A stretch of 64,000 nt of DNA from Desulfurococcales archaeon (GTDB lineage Archaea > Thermoproteota > Thermoprotei_A > Sulfolobales > NBVN01). The DNA is taken from the NCBI GenBank assembly GCA_023255955.1, contig JAGDWD010000008.1, forward strand, positions 316,845 to 380,844. Direction: 5' to 3'. Shown in pieces: positions 19,101 to 26,744 of the stretch. Made by a program: the position numbers and the translations under genes. The notes beneath the pieces were generated by a model. The model worked only from the letters and a program-made list of their open reading frames with translations, made no database searches and had not been told where the DNA came from. Position 1 is the stretch's first letter. Each line of letters opens with the position of its first letter.

Positions 19101-19249
19101 TAGTAAGTGATATAATAAAGAGAAGAGCTATCTTGGAGTACTTGACTGCTACGGGTAAGAGATCTTATAGAGAGATAGCTACATACGTTTACAACTATTA
19201 TTACAAGCCTAGCGAGGTGCTTAAGGAAATTGGCTTCAAAGAGGCCTAG
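16199..19249 (+). CDS. Type II/IV secretion (pilus assembly) ATPase with intein
   Basis: VirB11/GspE/TadA-type ATPase that powers pilus assembly from the cytoplasmic face. The extein is about 556 aa: a basic N-terminal extension, the N-terminal domain, Walker A GVTGAGKT at 308-315, and the Walker B region (RPDVIVVGEVRG) followed by the His-box GHSGL. A 460-residue intein separates GHSGL from TTLHAED. The start is TTG at 16199, or GTG at 16208. The stop overlaps the downstream membrane-platform gene by 20 bases. Related to the KlbA-type archaeal ATPases, some of which also carry inteins. Confidence 0.92.
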   Translation: MYGVKLRSSRNLASILASIFRRKSEKKHRESEGSIESIDEITETESALIKPAISPEKLKLTVVRGDTKLLETYPLYEPWAYAYIAEDRATGIINYIVYEVGLTPQEEEIYRNIVDYIMWELEPPKVPIEDVREYISRFAKRAIRLFQIRLGRTPGLSWSKIGYYIERNIVGYGPIDPLMRDPNIEDISCVGPGIPVYVWHRKYEYIPTTVVFKTSQELDEFVVKLAHLAGKHISVAYPILDAILPGGHRIAATFQKEISTKGSTFTIRKFREDPITIVDLINYGTISPEIAAYFWLAMDYKMTTLILGVTGAGKTSTLNALANLLRPTYKIVTIEDTPELRLPQENWVQLTARPTYLFSGASEIKLFDLVKVSLRYRPDVIVVGEVRGEEAYVLFQAIATGHSGLCLPGDQLVPAIIDGRLDLYEMEDIVRGVILNRYRDVRVLAYVDGRPEWVNISRVVIKNGSNRFIRIYVADGVVHEVHEEHPIVVYVDGELKTKKAKELKEGDSLVSIAEVSPPSSRKLITAINVLDMLKEHRENLYVRLPPLKNHISLTSAQLASLLGVSISSTKKWIYGKSSIPVKHVERLIEQKLIQEEALHEAFIKYGRYERDGVRVAIPLNFDLGYVLGSFLAGGSIRVDNHGVPSDVLFYVGKNSELVRKLTEKLSTIVSPRLVKVRVSRGRYIVDVRSKIFALLMSSLLNWRASDHHLSVPLNLALQSPEEFRRGIVVGFWHVKGWIGNGENRQFKVQVSIVDRKLAESLSCLLRSLGVLATVTLRVNGGGHGKKELARYVIKITGCLDKRKFTEIFDGQVPVATDRMVRSANGLVIHKVRKVEVVVKDSLLYDIEVPGSHIYAISGGFIVTHNTTLHAEDINAAVKRLTSEPMKIPESYIPLVNMALVIKRVTKLDELGRPRPVRRITNVWEIEDYGKYREIATWDPARDRFRANLRESLIVERIAEMRGLSVDEIVSDIIKRRAILEYLTATGKRSYREIATYVYNYYYKPSEVLKEIGFKEA
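17414..18793 (+). other. Intein (460 aa) with degenerate LAGLIDADG endonuclease domain
   Basis: In-frame insertion, residues 406-865 of the ATPase precursor. It starts with Cys406 (CLPGDQLVPA) and ends with GGFIVTHN followed by Thr866, the standard class 1 splicing layout. Block B reads H482-E-E-H485, so the usual Thr of TxxH is His. Block F is recognisable (LLYDIEVPGSHIYAI). The central part has a helix-turn-helix-like segment (about 558-600) and two LAGLIDADG helices in which the acidic residues are lost: LGSFLAGGS (Gly633) and FWHVKGW (Lys735). Splicing is likely still active, because loss would destroy the ATPase. Confidence 0.9.
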
Positions 19250-21002
19250 ACCTAGCTACACCCTTTCAGAGACTTACACTGCGCTAGCCTTAATAATGTT
19301 TGAGGGTCTAGCAAGGCGGTTAGCTAACGTCTTCCAATTTGAAGATGTGTTCAGGCGGGGAGCTCTAACATCGCACCCGGTTGTATACTCAGCTAAAATA
19401 CTGTTAAACACTTTAATATCGGTTGTTGTCGTTAGTCTCCCACTAGTGATAGCTGCTATGACTGTAGCCATACCATTTACTTACAAGGTAGTGCTGGCTT
19501 TAACAGGAATTATAGTCCCTATTATTGTTCTAGCTATAGGGTTTGCCTATCCCTACATAAAGGTTTCAGCAAGAAACTCCGCAACTTTGAATGAGTTTCC
19601 TTTCTTCCTTGTTTACGCTGCTACTATGGCTAGGGGAGGGCTAAGTTTAGAAACATTGATGGATAGAATATCGAAACTTAAGTTATTCGTAGGAATGAGG
19701 GCTGAGGCCCAGCGAGTCTTAGCTAGGATAAAGTTCTTCGGTGAGGATCCTGTAACAGCCCTAGATAAAATAGCCATGGACCACCCCAACAGCAGATTTA
19801 GAGATGTAATACTTGGTTACACCACCACGTTGAAGACCGGTGGAGACGTTCTTCACTACCTTCAGATAAGAACTGAGGAGGTTCTTAGCAACCGAATTAA
19901 CGACATAAAGGCCTTAACCAGAAGACTAGCTTCGTACTTAGAAGCCTATATAGTCTTCGGCGTCATAGTCTCATTAACCGTATTCGTATTGTTTGCCTCG
20001 ATGGGTGCTGTTGGTTTAGCTGCTTCGGGTTCGTCTGCTATTATTCCGGTGAGCTTCGCATCAGACAATACTTTCGTTATGTTATATAACTTCTTAGTAG
20101 TTCCACTCATAGGTATCCTTGTCCTGGTTGCCATAAACTCTGCTCTACCTAAGACTCCTATTACCGTAAGAGAGCCGTTAATTTTACTATCACTAACTTT
20201 ACCTATAGGAGCAATAGTTGGAATAGCGGTAGCACTAACGGTATCGCCTAAGTTACTTACCGGGATCTCAACCGGGAGGGATCTACTGGCTCTTCTACTA
20301 GGGCTAGCATCGCTCACAATAGTTGCTTTCACTCCACCAGCAATCGACTACTACAGAATTTCTAGGAAATTAAAGGGTTTAGTAAGGAATACCGCATCGT
20401 TTCTAAGGGATCTTAGCGAGATTAGGAAGACCGGACTAAGCCCGGAGAGATGTATAATTAATCTCTCTTCAAGACCTTACGGTACTCTAACACCTGTAGT
20501 TAAGAAGATTGCGGCAGCTCTCTACTCAGGGCTCCCTGTGGAGACTGCTGTAGGAAGAGCTTTGAGGGGCCTTAAAGAATGGTTCACACTCATGACATTC
20601 AGGTTCTTAGTTGACTCAATCGCTGTAGGAGGAGGATCTCCTGAGATAATTGATGCCCTGGCTAGATTTACTACCGTACTTGCTGAGTCGGAGATAGAAC
20701 TCAGAAGAGGATTGAGAACATATGTGGCCTTACCCTACTTCGGGGCAATCATGCTTGCTTCAGCCCCGATACTGATACTGTGGATGCTAACTTCGTTCGC
20801 AGGCACGGTCGAACCTAGCAGGCTGATTCCCATGATAACTTCCCTCTCTATAGGCTCGTACATAAACTCAGCCATCATGGGAATAATAGCCGGGATCACT
20901 TCAGAGCAAAGCATCTCTGCGGGCTTTAAGCATATAATCGCAATGACCTTAATCACTATAGCAGCATCCGCAGTAACACTCTTCTATATTGGGTTGATAT
21001 AG
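19230..21002 (+). CDS. TadC/GspF-like pilus assembly membrane platform protein
   Basis: Polytopic membrane protein of 590 aa with two type II secretion system F (T2SF) repeats: a cytoplasmic helical bundle at about 120-225 (FPFFLVYAATMARGGLSLETL) with following helices, and a second at about 385-500 (LRDLSEIRKTGLSPE). It is the archaeal membrane anchor on which the ATPase acts. TTG start at 19230 lies inside the ATPase gene, and the stop is two bases from the pilin-like gene, so the three form one operon. Confidence 0.88.
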   Translation: MASKRPRPSYTLSETYTALALIMFEGLARRLANVFQFEDVFRRGALTSHPVVYSAKILLNTLISVVVVSLPLVIAAMTVAIPFTYKVVLALTGIIVPIIVLAIGFAYPYIKVSARNSATLNEFPFFLVYAATMARGGLSLETLMDRISKLKLFVGMRAEAQRVLARIKFFGEDPVTALDKIAMDHPNSRFRDVILGYTTTLKTGGDVLHYLQIRTEEVLSNRINDIKALTRRLASYLEAYIVFGVIVSLTVFVLFASMGAVGLAASGSSAIIPVSFASDNTFVMLYNFLVVPLIGILVLVAINSALPKTPITVREPLILLSLTLPIGAIVGIAVALTVSPKLLTGISTGRDLLALLLGLASLTIVAFTPPAIDYYRISRKLKGLVRNTASFLRDLSEIRKTGLSPERCIINLSSRPYGTLTPVVKKIAAALYSGLPVETAVGRALRGLKEWFTLMTFRFLVDSIAVGGGSPEIIDALARFTTVLAESEIELRRGLRTYVALPYFGAIMLASAPILILWMLTSFAGTVEPSRLIPMITSLSIGSYINSAIMGIIAGITSEQSISAGFKHIIAMTLITIAASAVTLFYIGLI

Positions 21003-21003
21003 A

Positions 21004-21489
21004 ATGACTCACATAAGAACGCTTAGACGTGGAATATATCCACTCATAGTTAAGGTAGTCCTTGTAGTGATAACCCTAATTACAGCCTTAATTTTAGTAA
21101 GCTACATTTTCAGCTTAGTGACAACAACTAAAGAACAGTTCGAGATCAAGCCCCTCCTATATATTACCTATACAGGGCTGAGCCCAGAACCAGTACTCAC
21201 CCTCTATGTACTTAATGCTGGAGCACGCTCGGAGACTCTATTAAGGGTTGAGATAATAACAGGAAGCGGGATCTACAGATGTGACTTGAATTACGATATT
21301 AATGCTGGATTCAAAGGTTATCTACTAATAGCAAGATCGCGAAGCTCTGAGTCAGGAACTTACGTCCGCTGTGATTGGGAGATAGATGGGAATCCAGTGA
21401 TAGTTGATGGAGACTTCTACACAATAAAGCTTTATACTGCAAAGCATGGAACCTTAACACTCATTACCGTAGCCCAGAAATCTGCTTAG
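21004..21489 (+). CDS. Pilin-like protein with class III signal peptide
   Basis: 161-aa protein with the archaeal type IV prepilin pattern: a basic start HIRTLRRG and then a hydrophobic run IYPLIVKVVLVVITLITALIL. Cleavage by the A24 peptidase is expected after Gly10. The rest is a beta-rich extracellular domain with two cysteines (CDLNYD and RCDWEI) that could form a disulfide. It starts two bases after the platform gene, so it is the probable structural or minor subunit of this pilus. Confidence 0.75.
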   Translation: MTHIRTLRRGIYPLIVKVVLVVITLITALILVSYIFSLVTTTKEQFEIKPLLYITYTGLSPEPVLTLYVLNAGARSETLLRVEIITGSGIYRCDLNYDINAGFKGYLLIARSRSSESGTYVRCDWEIDGNPVIVDGDFYTIKLYTAKHGTLTLITVAQKSA

Positions 21490-21585
21490 AGTATTAGTTG
21501 GCCTTAAGTGTGTTATTCATCGAATTACTTTACCTTGGGTTACGGTATTTAAGTTTTGAAGAATTGAGAATATAGCGGTGTGTTA

Positions 21586-22608
21586 ATGGGAGCTCAGAGT
21601 GTGTTAGCAGAGCTTTTGTGGGCTGAGAAGTATAGGCCTAGATCTCTACAAGAGATGGTTAATCAGGAAGATGTAGTGAGGAGGCTTCAGGTATTCGTTA
21701 AGGAGAAGAACATGCCCCACCTCCTCTTTGCCGGCCCCCCAGGTACAGGTAAGACTACAGCTGCACATGCTTTAGCTCACGACCTCTACGGGGAGGACTA
21801 CAGGATGTATATGCTCGAGCTAAACGCCTCGGACGAGCGTGGAATCGACGTTATAAGGACTAAGGTCAAGGAATTTGCTAGGAGTAAGCTACCTGTCGGT
21901 GTACCTTTTAAGATAGTTCTCCTAGATGAAGCAGACAACATGACCGCTGATGCTCAGCAGGCTCTCAGGAGACTTATGGAGATGTACGTCGACGTTACGA
22001 GATTCATACTGATAGCTAACTATCCAAGCAAGATAATAGAGCCTATACAGTCCAGATGTGCTGTGTTCAGATTCACAACTCTTAAAAAAGAGGATGTCGT
22101 GTCTAGGCTTAAGTGGATATGCAGCCGTGAGAAGGTGTCCTGTGATGATAAGGGTTTGGAGGCTATTTTCGACGTATCGGGTGGGGATATGAGAAGAGCT
22201 ATCAACATACTACAAGCAGCTGCGGCCCTTGGAGAAGTTAATACATCAAATGTCTATAAGGTTGTCGGACTAGCAACACCGACCGAGATTAGGGCTCTAC
22301 TTAAGACTGCGTTGTTCGAGGGAGACTTCACTAAGGCTAGGGACATATTGAGGAAGTTAATGATTACTTACGGTTTATCGGGAGTCGACGTAGTTAAACA
22401 GCTCCACAGGGAGATATTCAGCTCCGAGTTTACGGTACCGGAAGAGGTGAGGGTTGAGATAGCTGATTACCTAGGTGAGATACAGTTCAGGCTCGTAGAG
22501 GGGGCTGATGACGAGATACAACTAAGTGCCTTGCTAGCTAAGCTAGTCCTCCTAGGTAGGAACCTGAGACAGACCACAACCCAGCCATCCAAGCCTTCAA
22601 AGCGGTGA
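21586..22608 (+). CDS. rfcS: Replication factor C small subunit
   Basis: AAA+ clamp-loader subunit that opens PCNA. Walker A GPPGTGKTT, Walker B LLDEADNM, and the SRC motif (QSRCAVF) that gives the arginine finger are present. About 340 aa. A GTG at 21580 is in frame two codons ahead of ATG 21586. No intein, although rfcS carries them in some archaea. Followed by rfcL after 4 bases. Confidence 0.96.
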   Translation: MGAQSVLAELLWAEKYRPRSLQEMVNQEDVVRRLQVFVKEKNMPHLLFAGPPGTGKTTAAHALAHDLYGEDYRMYMLELNASDERGIDVIRTKVKEFARSKLPVGVPFKIVLLDEADNMTADAQQALRRLMEMYVDVTRFILIANYPSKIIEPIQSRCAVFRFTTLKKEDVVSRLKWICSREKVSCDDKGLEAIFDVSGGDMRRAINILQAAAALGEVNTSNVYKVVGLATPTEIRALLKTALFEGDFTKARDILRKLMITYGLSGVDVVKQLHREIFSSEFTVPEEVRVEIADYLGEIQFRLVEGADDEIQLSALLAKLVLLGRNLRQTTTQPSKPSKR

Positions 22609-22612
22609 AGAG

Positions 22613-24028
22613 ATGTCAGTTGAGAGAAAGCTTCCCTGGGTGGTCAAATATAGGCCGAGGAAAATCGATGACGTAGTGAATCAAGAGGAAGCAAAGAAGC
22701 TTTTCATGGCATGGATAGATTCTTGGCTCCGCGGTAGGCCAGAGAAGAAGGCAGCTCTCATCTACGGCCCTCCCGGCTCAGGTAAGACATCACTAGTGGA
22801 GGCAGTAGCCCTGGAGAAGGGGTTAGAGCTAGTGGAGATGAATGCTAGTGACTATAGAAGATCGACAGACATAGAGAGAATAGCTAAAACCACTTCTCGC
22901 GTCGGGAGCCTCCTCAACGTAAAAAAGAAGATCATCCTCCTAGATGAGGTTGACGGGATCTCCGCAACAGCAGATAAAGGAGCTCTTGACTCCATATTAG
23001 ATCTAATCGAGAAGACACAGCATCCAGTAGTGCTAGTAGCTAACGATCCCTGGGACCCTAAGCTCAGAGATCTACGAGAAGTCTGCCTCATGATAGAGTT
23101 CAAGAGGCTGACGAAAACAGAGGTAAAGAAGGTTCTTCGAGATATATGTGCTAAAGAGAAGCTTACGTGTGAGGAGGAAGCCGTCGACTTCATTGCTGAG
23201 AGAGCTGAAGGAGATCTCAGATCCGCCATAAACGACCTTGAAGCTGTGGGTGAAGGCTTCGGTAAAGTGACGTCAGCACTAGCTAAATCACTTCTCAGAG
23301 CTCGGGATCGGGAACTCAACGCGTTTGACGTGGTTAGGAGAATTCTTATAGCTAAATATGCTTGGCAAGCTAGGGAAGTCTCTAACCAGACGGATCTAGC
23401 ACCGGATGAACTGATTCTCTGGATACATGAGAATATCCCCAACCAAGCGCAAGATCCTGAAGATCTTTGGAGAGCTTACGAGTCTCTATCGAAAGCGGAC
23501 ATATATCTCTCCAGGATAATAAAGACCGGAAGCTGGGATCTCCTAGTCTACGCAGCTGATATGATGACCGCAGGTGTAGCACTGTCTATAAGAAACCCCC
23601 AGTACAAGTTCAAATGGGTTAAATACTCTTTCCCTGAGAGAATTAAACTTCTATCTAAAACTAGGGAAGTAAGGCAAATCAGGGAAGATCTAGCCAAGCT
23701 ATTAGTATCCCACCTTAAGTGCTCAACATCCTTAATTAAATACGATGTTATACCGTTCCTAAAAATAATTTTTGATAATAACCCGGAGTACGCTGCTAGA
23801 TTAGCTCTCGGTCTTAACCTCAGTGATTCAATGATAAAGTATCTCTCCGATAAGAACGGTGATAAGATAGTGGCTCTAGTAGAGAAACTGAGACAGGAAT
23901 CAAGAAAACCTGTACCAGTGCAGAGAGGGGGTCCGCAAGAAGAGAAGCAACAGAAGAAAACTACTGGCGAGGAAAAGAAGAGGAATGAAAAAAGCTCTAA
24001 GGGTTTAGAAGGCTTCTTTAAGAAGTGA
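22613..24028 (+). CDS. rfcL: Replication factor C large subunit
   Basis: Large clamp-loader subunit. Walker A GPPGSGKTS, Walker B LLDEVDGI. The charged C-terminal tail (about 430-471) ends in GLEGFFKK, a PCNA-interacting (PIP) box. 471 aa. It forms an operon with rfcS (4-base gap), and its end overlaps the convergent winged-helix gene by 11 bases. Confidence 0.95.
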   Translation: MSVERKLPWVVKYRPRKIDDVVNQEEAKKLFMAWIDSWLRGRPEKKAALIYGPPGSGKTSLVEAVALEKGLELVEMNASDYRRSTDIERIAKTTSRVGSLLNVKKKIILLDEVDGISATADKGALDSILDLIEKTQHPVVLVANDPWDPKLRDLREVCLMIEFKRLTKTEVKKVLRDICAKEKLTCEEEAVDFIAERAEGDLRSAINDLEAVGEGFGKVTSALAKSLLRARDRELNAFDVVRRILIAKYAWQAREVSNQTDLAPDELILWIHENIPNQAQDPEDLWRAYESLSKADIYLSRIIKTGSWDLLVYAADMMTAGVALSIRNPQYKFKWVKYSFPERIKLLSKTREVRQIREDLAKLLVSHLKCSTSLIKYDVIPFLKIIFDNNPEYAARLALGLNLSDSMIKYLSDKNGDKIVALVEKLRQESRKPVPVQRGGPQEEKQQKKTTGEEKKRNEKSSKGLEGFFKK

Positions 24029-24284
24029 ATATGTCCCTTATTATCCTAGCAACAGGATTAGCGTAGTTTAATCTATATGCTTTAATTCTCCCTAGGCAGA
24101 CTTCATGTACTATGCCTTGCTCAACTAGATAGTCAAGGTTCTCCTTTACTATCTTATGATTCAGTCTCGTGAGTTTAACTATAGCCGTTATGTTTAAAGA
24201 CTCCCTATCTACAAGGAGCTTCAGTATCTTAACCCTAACCTTACTGGAGATAACTTCAGCTACTAAATCACCTATACTACTCAC
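24018..24284 (-). CDS. Small winged-helix protein
   Basis: 88-aa winged-helix DNA-binding protein resembling ArsR/MarR folds: a helix KVRVKILKLLVDR, a recognition helix (ITAIVKLTRLNHKIVKENLDYL) and a wing (LGRIKAYRLN). Its start overlaps the end of the Orc1/Cdc6 gene by 8 bases, so it is translated with the initiator. It may regulate transcription or assist at the origin; the coupling is seen, the role is inferred. Confidence 0.75.
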   Translation of the reverse strand: MSSIGDLVAEVISSKVRVKILKLLVDRESLNITAIVKLTRLNHKIVKENLDYLVEQGIVHEVCLGRIKAYRLNYANPVARIIRDIFTS

Positions 24285-25530
24285 CGATTTCTCGCCTCAT
24301 GGCTATAGTTCTCTCTATAACTTTCAACAAGCTATCTATAGGTGCGGCACCAAAACTAACATAGCTACTCCTACCTCTCCTACCCTTTAAAGCTTTCTTA
24401 ACCATCACAATACCGCGATTTGCTAGTTCGGTAACATAATAGTAAATCTGTGTATGTCTCCTAGGTTCTATCCCCAAGTTGAAGCATAACCTCCGATATA
24501 TCTCTTCGACGTAGCCTATATTTACATAGCTTTCCCCTGTCTCTTTAAGTCCTAGAGCTATGGCTTTAAGCAAGAGGAGTTGGTGTGTGCTTAGGTAGTT
24601 GAGGGAATCTAAGACATGTATTAGACCTAGGTCCTCACTAGCCGATACAGCTCTAACGTGATCTACGAGGACCCTCACAACTTTCCCTTCCTCAATCTCC
24701 TTCTCAGCTAGTTTCCCGGCGGCATACAGTATGGCTAGAGCTTTCCTGGCATTACCATCCCCACCAGTGTCGTAGCCGATTAGATTAGCTATGTACTCGA
24801 AAACATAGTCATCTACGACACCTGGGTAGAAAGCCTCATCAGCTCTATATTTAAGTATGTCGAAGAGTTCCCGCGATTTATATGGGTTGAAGAGTATTGT
24901 GTTTCTCATCATGTAGCTACCTGAGATCTCATCTAAGATTCTGAGAACATCGTTTAACTTCATTCTGCTGATGTAGATAAAATTAAGTCGTAGAATATCT
25001 GAGTGAAACATGTCGTAGAACCTGATAAGCGCGTACTTATCCTCACCTTTGAAGCTAGTAAGTACGGAATCAAACTCATCTAAAGTCACTATAGCGTAGA
25101 GGTCCTCCCTATCCATCTCCTTAAGTAGAGCCTGCGCAAACTCTGAGAGACCTAGCCCCCTATCAGGTATACTCAAACTAAGCTGGTTCTTAACCTCTCT
25201 AAGAACTGAGAGAGCAGATCTCGTGCTAGCGCAGTTCACATGAGCATATCTTAGCTTGATACCCTTCTCGCTAGCTAATCTTGTTATGACCTTCCCGAAG
25301 GATATAGCTGTAGCTGTTTTACCTGTGCCGAGAGATCCGTAGAGAACTACCCTAGCAGAAGAGGAACCAGGAGAAACCACAACATGCTTGAAGATTTTAA
25401 CTAGCTGCTTAAACTGTTCCTCCCTATGTGGGAGGTTTTCCGGTACGTACTCAGGGTAGAGCTTCGTCTCATCAAGAAACACTCCAGGCTTCTTTATAAC
25501 ACTTTCAGCTAATTCCTTGAGGTTATACAT
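24277..25530 (-). CDS. cdc6: Orc1/Cdc6-family replication initiator
   Basis: AAA+ origin-binding and helicase-loading protein. Walker A GSLGTGKTA and Walker B VTLDEFDSV are present, then a sensor region and a C-terminal winged helix. The frame extends to GTG at 25596, but a TATA-like GTTTAAAC at 25604-25611 is only about 10 bases ahead of that codon, so ATG at 25530 (about 417 aa) is preferred. Convergent with rfcL through the overlapping winged-helix gene. Confidence 0.9.
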   Translation of the reverse strand: MYNLKELAESVIKKPGVFLDETKLYPEYVPENLPHREEQFKQLVKIFKHVVVSPGSSSARVVLYGSLGTGKTATAISFGKVITRLASEKGIKLRYAHVNCASTRSALSVLREVKNQLSLSIPDRGLGLSEFAQALLKEMDREDLYAIVTLDEFDSVLTSFKGEDKYALIRFYDMFHSDILRLNFIYISRMKLNDVLRILDEISGSYMMRNTILFNPYKSRELFDILKYRADEAFYPGVVDDYVFEYIANLIGYDTGGDGNARKALAILYAAGKLAEKEIEEGKVVRVLVDHVRAVSASEDLGLIHVLDSLNYLSTHQLLLLKAIALGLKETGESYVNIGYVEEIYRRLCFNLGIEPRRHTQIYYYVTELANRGIVMVKKALKGRRGRSSYVSFGAAPIDSLLKVIERTIAMRREIGE

Positions 25531-25665
25531 ACTTTCACTTACTACCCGAATACTTACACCTCCCCAACTAATAAAATCGCTTAAAAACTGTTCCACTGTC
25601 CGTGTTTAAACCATTTCCTTCGACTAATCCCGACACAGTAATACGCTGGCTAACTCAGCTAGCTA

Positions 25666-26409
25666 CTATCTATCGGTAACCTCTTCATAAAGCCTCTTCT
25701 TCTCCTCATATTTATCCCGACTCATTACAGGTCTAGCAGGTACCCCTGCCACCACGGTATAGGGCTCCACGTCCCTGGTGACAACAGCTCCCGCTGCTAC
25801 CACGGCTCCCCTACCTATCTTAACTCCCGCAATTATCGTTGAGTTTGCTCCGATTACGGCCTCGTCCTCTATTACTGTCTCAACTATTCTCTTACTTGGT
25901 GGGTACTTATCGTTAGTTATTACGGCTCTAGGGCCTATAAAGACGTTATTTCCTATGAGGGTCTTTATAGGTATGTAAACACCTGACTGTATATTTGTGT
26001 TCTCCCCGATACTCGTATACCCGTCGATAACGACACCGCTCCCTATTTTGCTCCCTTTTCCTATCCTAGTATTTTCTCTAATGAGGACATGGTGTCCTAG
26101 CTCAACGTTGTCCCCTAACTCAACACCTTCATAGATAACGTTGTGAGACCTGATTATGGATCTATCCCCTAACCTACTACCTGAACTAACGTTGTCTAGT
26201 TCCTCTAGAGATACCTTACTTAAAATACGTACATCCAGTAGCTTTGCTCTGGTAGGGAACCCTACTACAGTGAAGCTAGAAACTATGGTGTGGGAACCTA
26301 CGTACGTAGGTCCTAAAACTATAGCAGGGTAGACTATGTACGCTGCTGAACACAGGTGAGCTCTTCCGGAGACGTAGTGTTGGGACCCCTCCAACACCTG
26401 GAACCACAA
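25666..26409 (-). CDS. Hexapeptide-repeat acyltransferase (left-handed beta helix)
   Basis: 247-aa O- or N-acetyltransferase-like protein. Roughly ten hexapeptide turns are visible between residues 28 and 225 (for example IGKGSKIGSGVVIDGYTSIG, IGANSTIIAGVKIGRG). The C-terminal VVAAGAVVTRDVEPYTVVAGVPA is the standard cap of sugar acetyltransferases. Likely acts on nucleotide-linked sugars for surface polysaccharide; the substrate is unknown. Confidence 0.85.
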   Translation of the reverse strand: MWFQVLEGSQHYVSGRAHLCSAAYIVYPAIVLGPTYVGSHTIVSSFTVVGFPTRAKLLDVRILSKVSLEELDNVSSGSRLGDRSIIRSHNVIYEGVELGDNVELGHHVLIRENTRIGKGSKIGSGVVIDGYTSIGENTNIQSGVYIPIKTLIGNNVFIGPRAVITNDKYPPSKRIVETVIEDEAVIGANSTIIAGVKIGRGAVVAAGAVVTRDVEPYTVVAGVPARPVMSRDKYEEKKRLYEEVTDR

Positions 26410-26427
26410 CTTAGCGTTTTCGTAACT

Positions 26428-26435
26428 CTATATAA
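26428..26435 (+). promoter_or_regulatory. TATA-like box ahead of the Ced-like cluster
   Basis: CTATATAA lies about 60 bases before the GTG start of the first gene. Predicted transcription start is near 26455. No other strong box is seen between the three genes, consistent with one operon. Confidence 0.5.
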
Positions 26436-26494
26436 GCCCTGCTGGAGTCTGGGGAGTAGAGCTGGATCTACTGGACTTTGTTAGACAGGTAACA

Positions 26495-26731
26495 GTGGTT
26501 GTTATGAGTGTGGCTTGGTTAGTGTTTCTTGTATCCTGGGCAGTGGGTTGGGCCCTTAGAGGATCTCCAATACCTTTCAGAAACCTAAAGAGGACTGGGC
26601 AGAGCCTGATAGAGGACTCTGTAATTGCTGCGTTCTGGCTCGCTCTCGGGACGAGCATATTTGCTCTCATATCATACATAGCGTCATCCATATCTGTACC
26701 CATGCCTTCTCCTCCAAATCCATATCCTTAG
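26495..26731 (+). CDS. Two-helix membrane protein, CedA1-like (putative DNA-import pilin)
   Basis: 78 aa with two hydrophobic helices (about 4-20 and 41-63) joined by a polar hairpin GSPIPFRNLKRTGQ. Size and topology match CedA1 of the crenarchaeal Ced DNA-import system, which forms a VirB2-like pilus in Aeropyrum. The same GSPIP hairpin at the same distance from the start occurs in the next gene, which supports the GTG start at 26495. Assignment is from topology and gene order, not from alignment. Confidence 0.5.
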   Translation: MVVMSVAWLVFLVSWAVGWALRGSPIPFRNLKRTGQSLIEDSVIAAFWLALGTSIFALISYIASSISVPMPSPPNPYP

Positions 26732-26744
26732 TAGTGAGCTAGTT

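Noticed and set aside
19946-20332. Long open frames on the opposite strand of the platform gene, and similar ones opposite other real genes
   Set aside because: They are antisense shadows of conserved genes, with no plausible domain or ribosome binding site.
25596-25680. Search for ORB-type origin repeats upstream of cdc6
   Set aside because: TTCCACTG and AT-rich stretches are present, but no full ORB motif or dyad was recognised.
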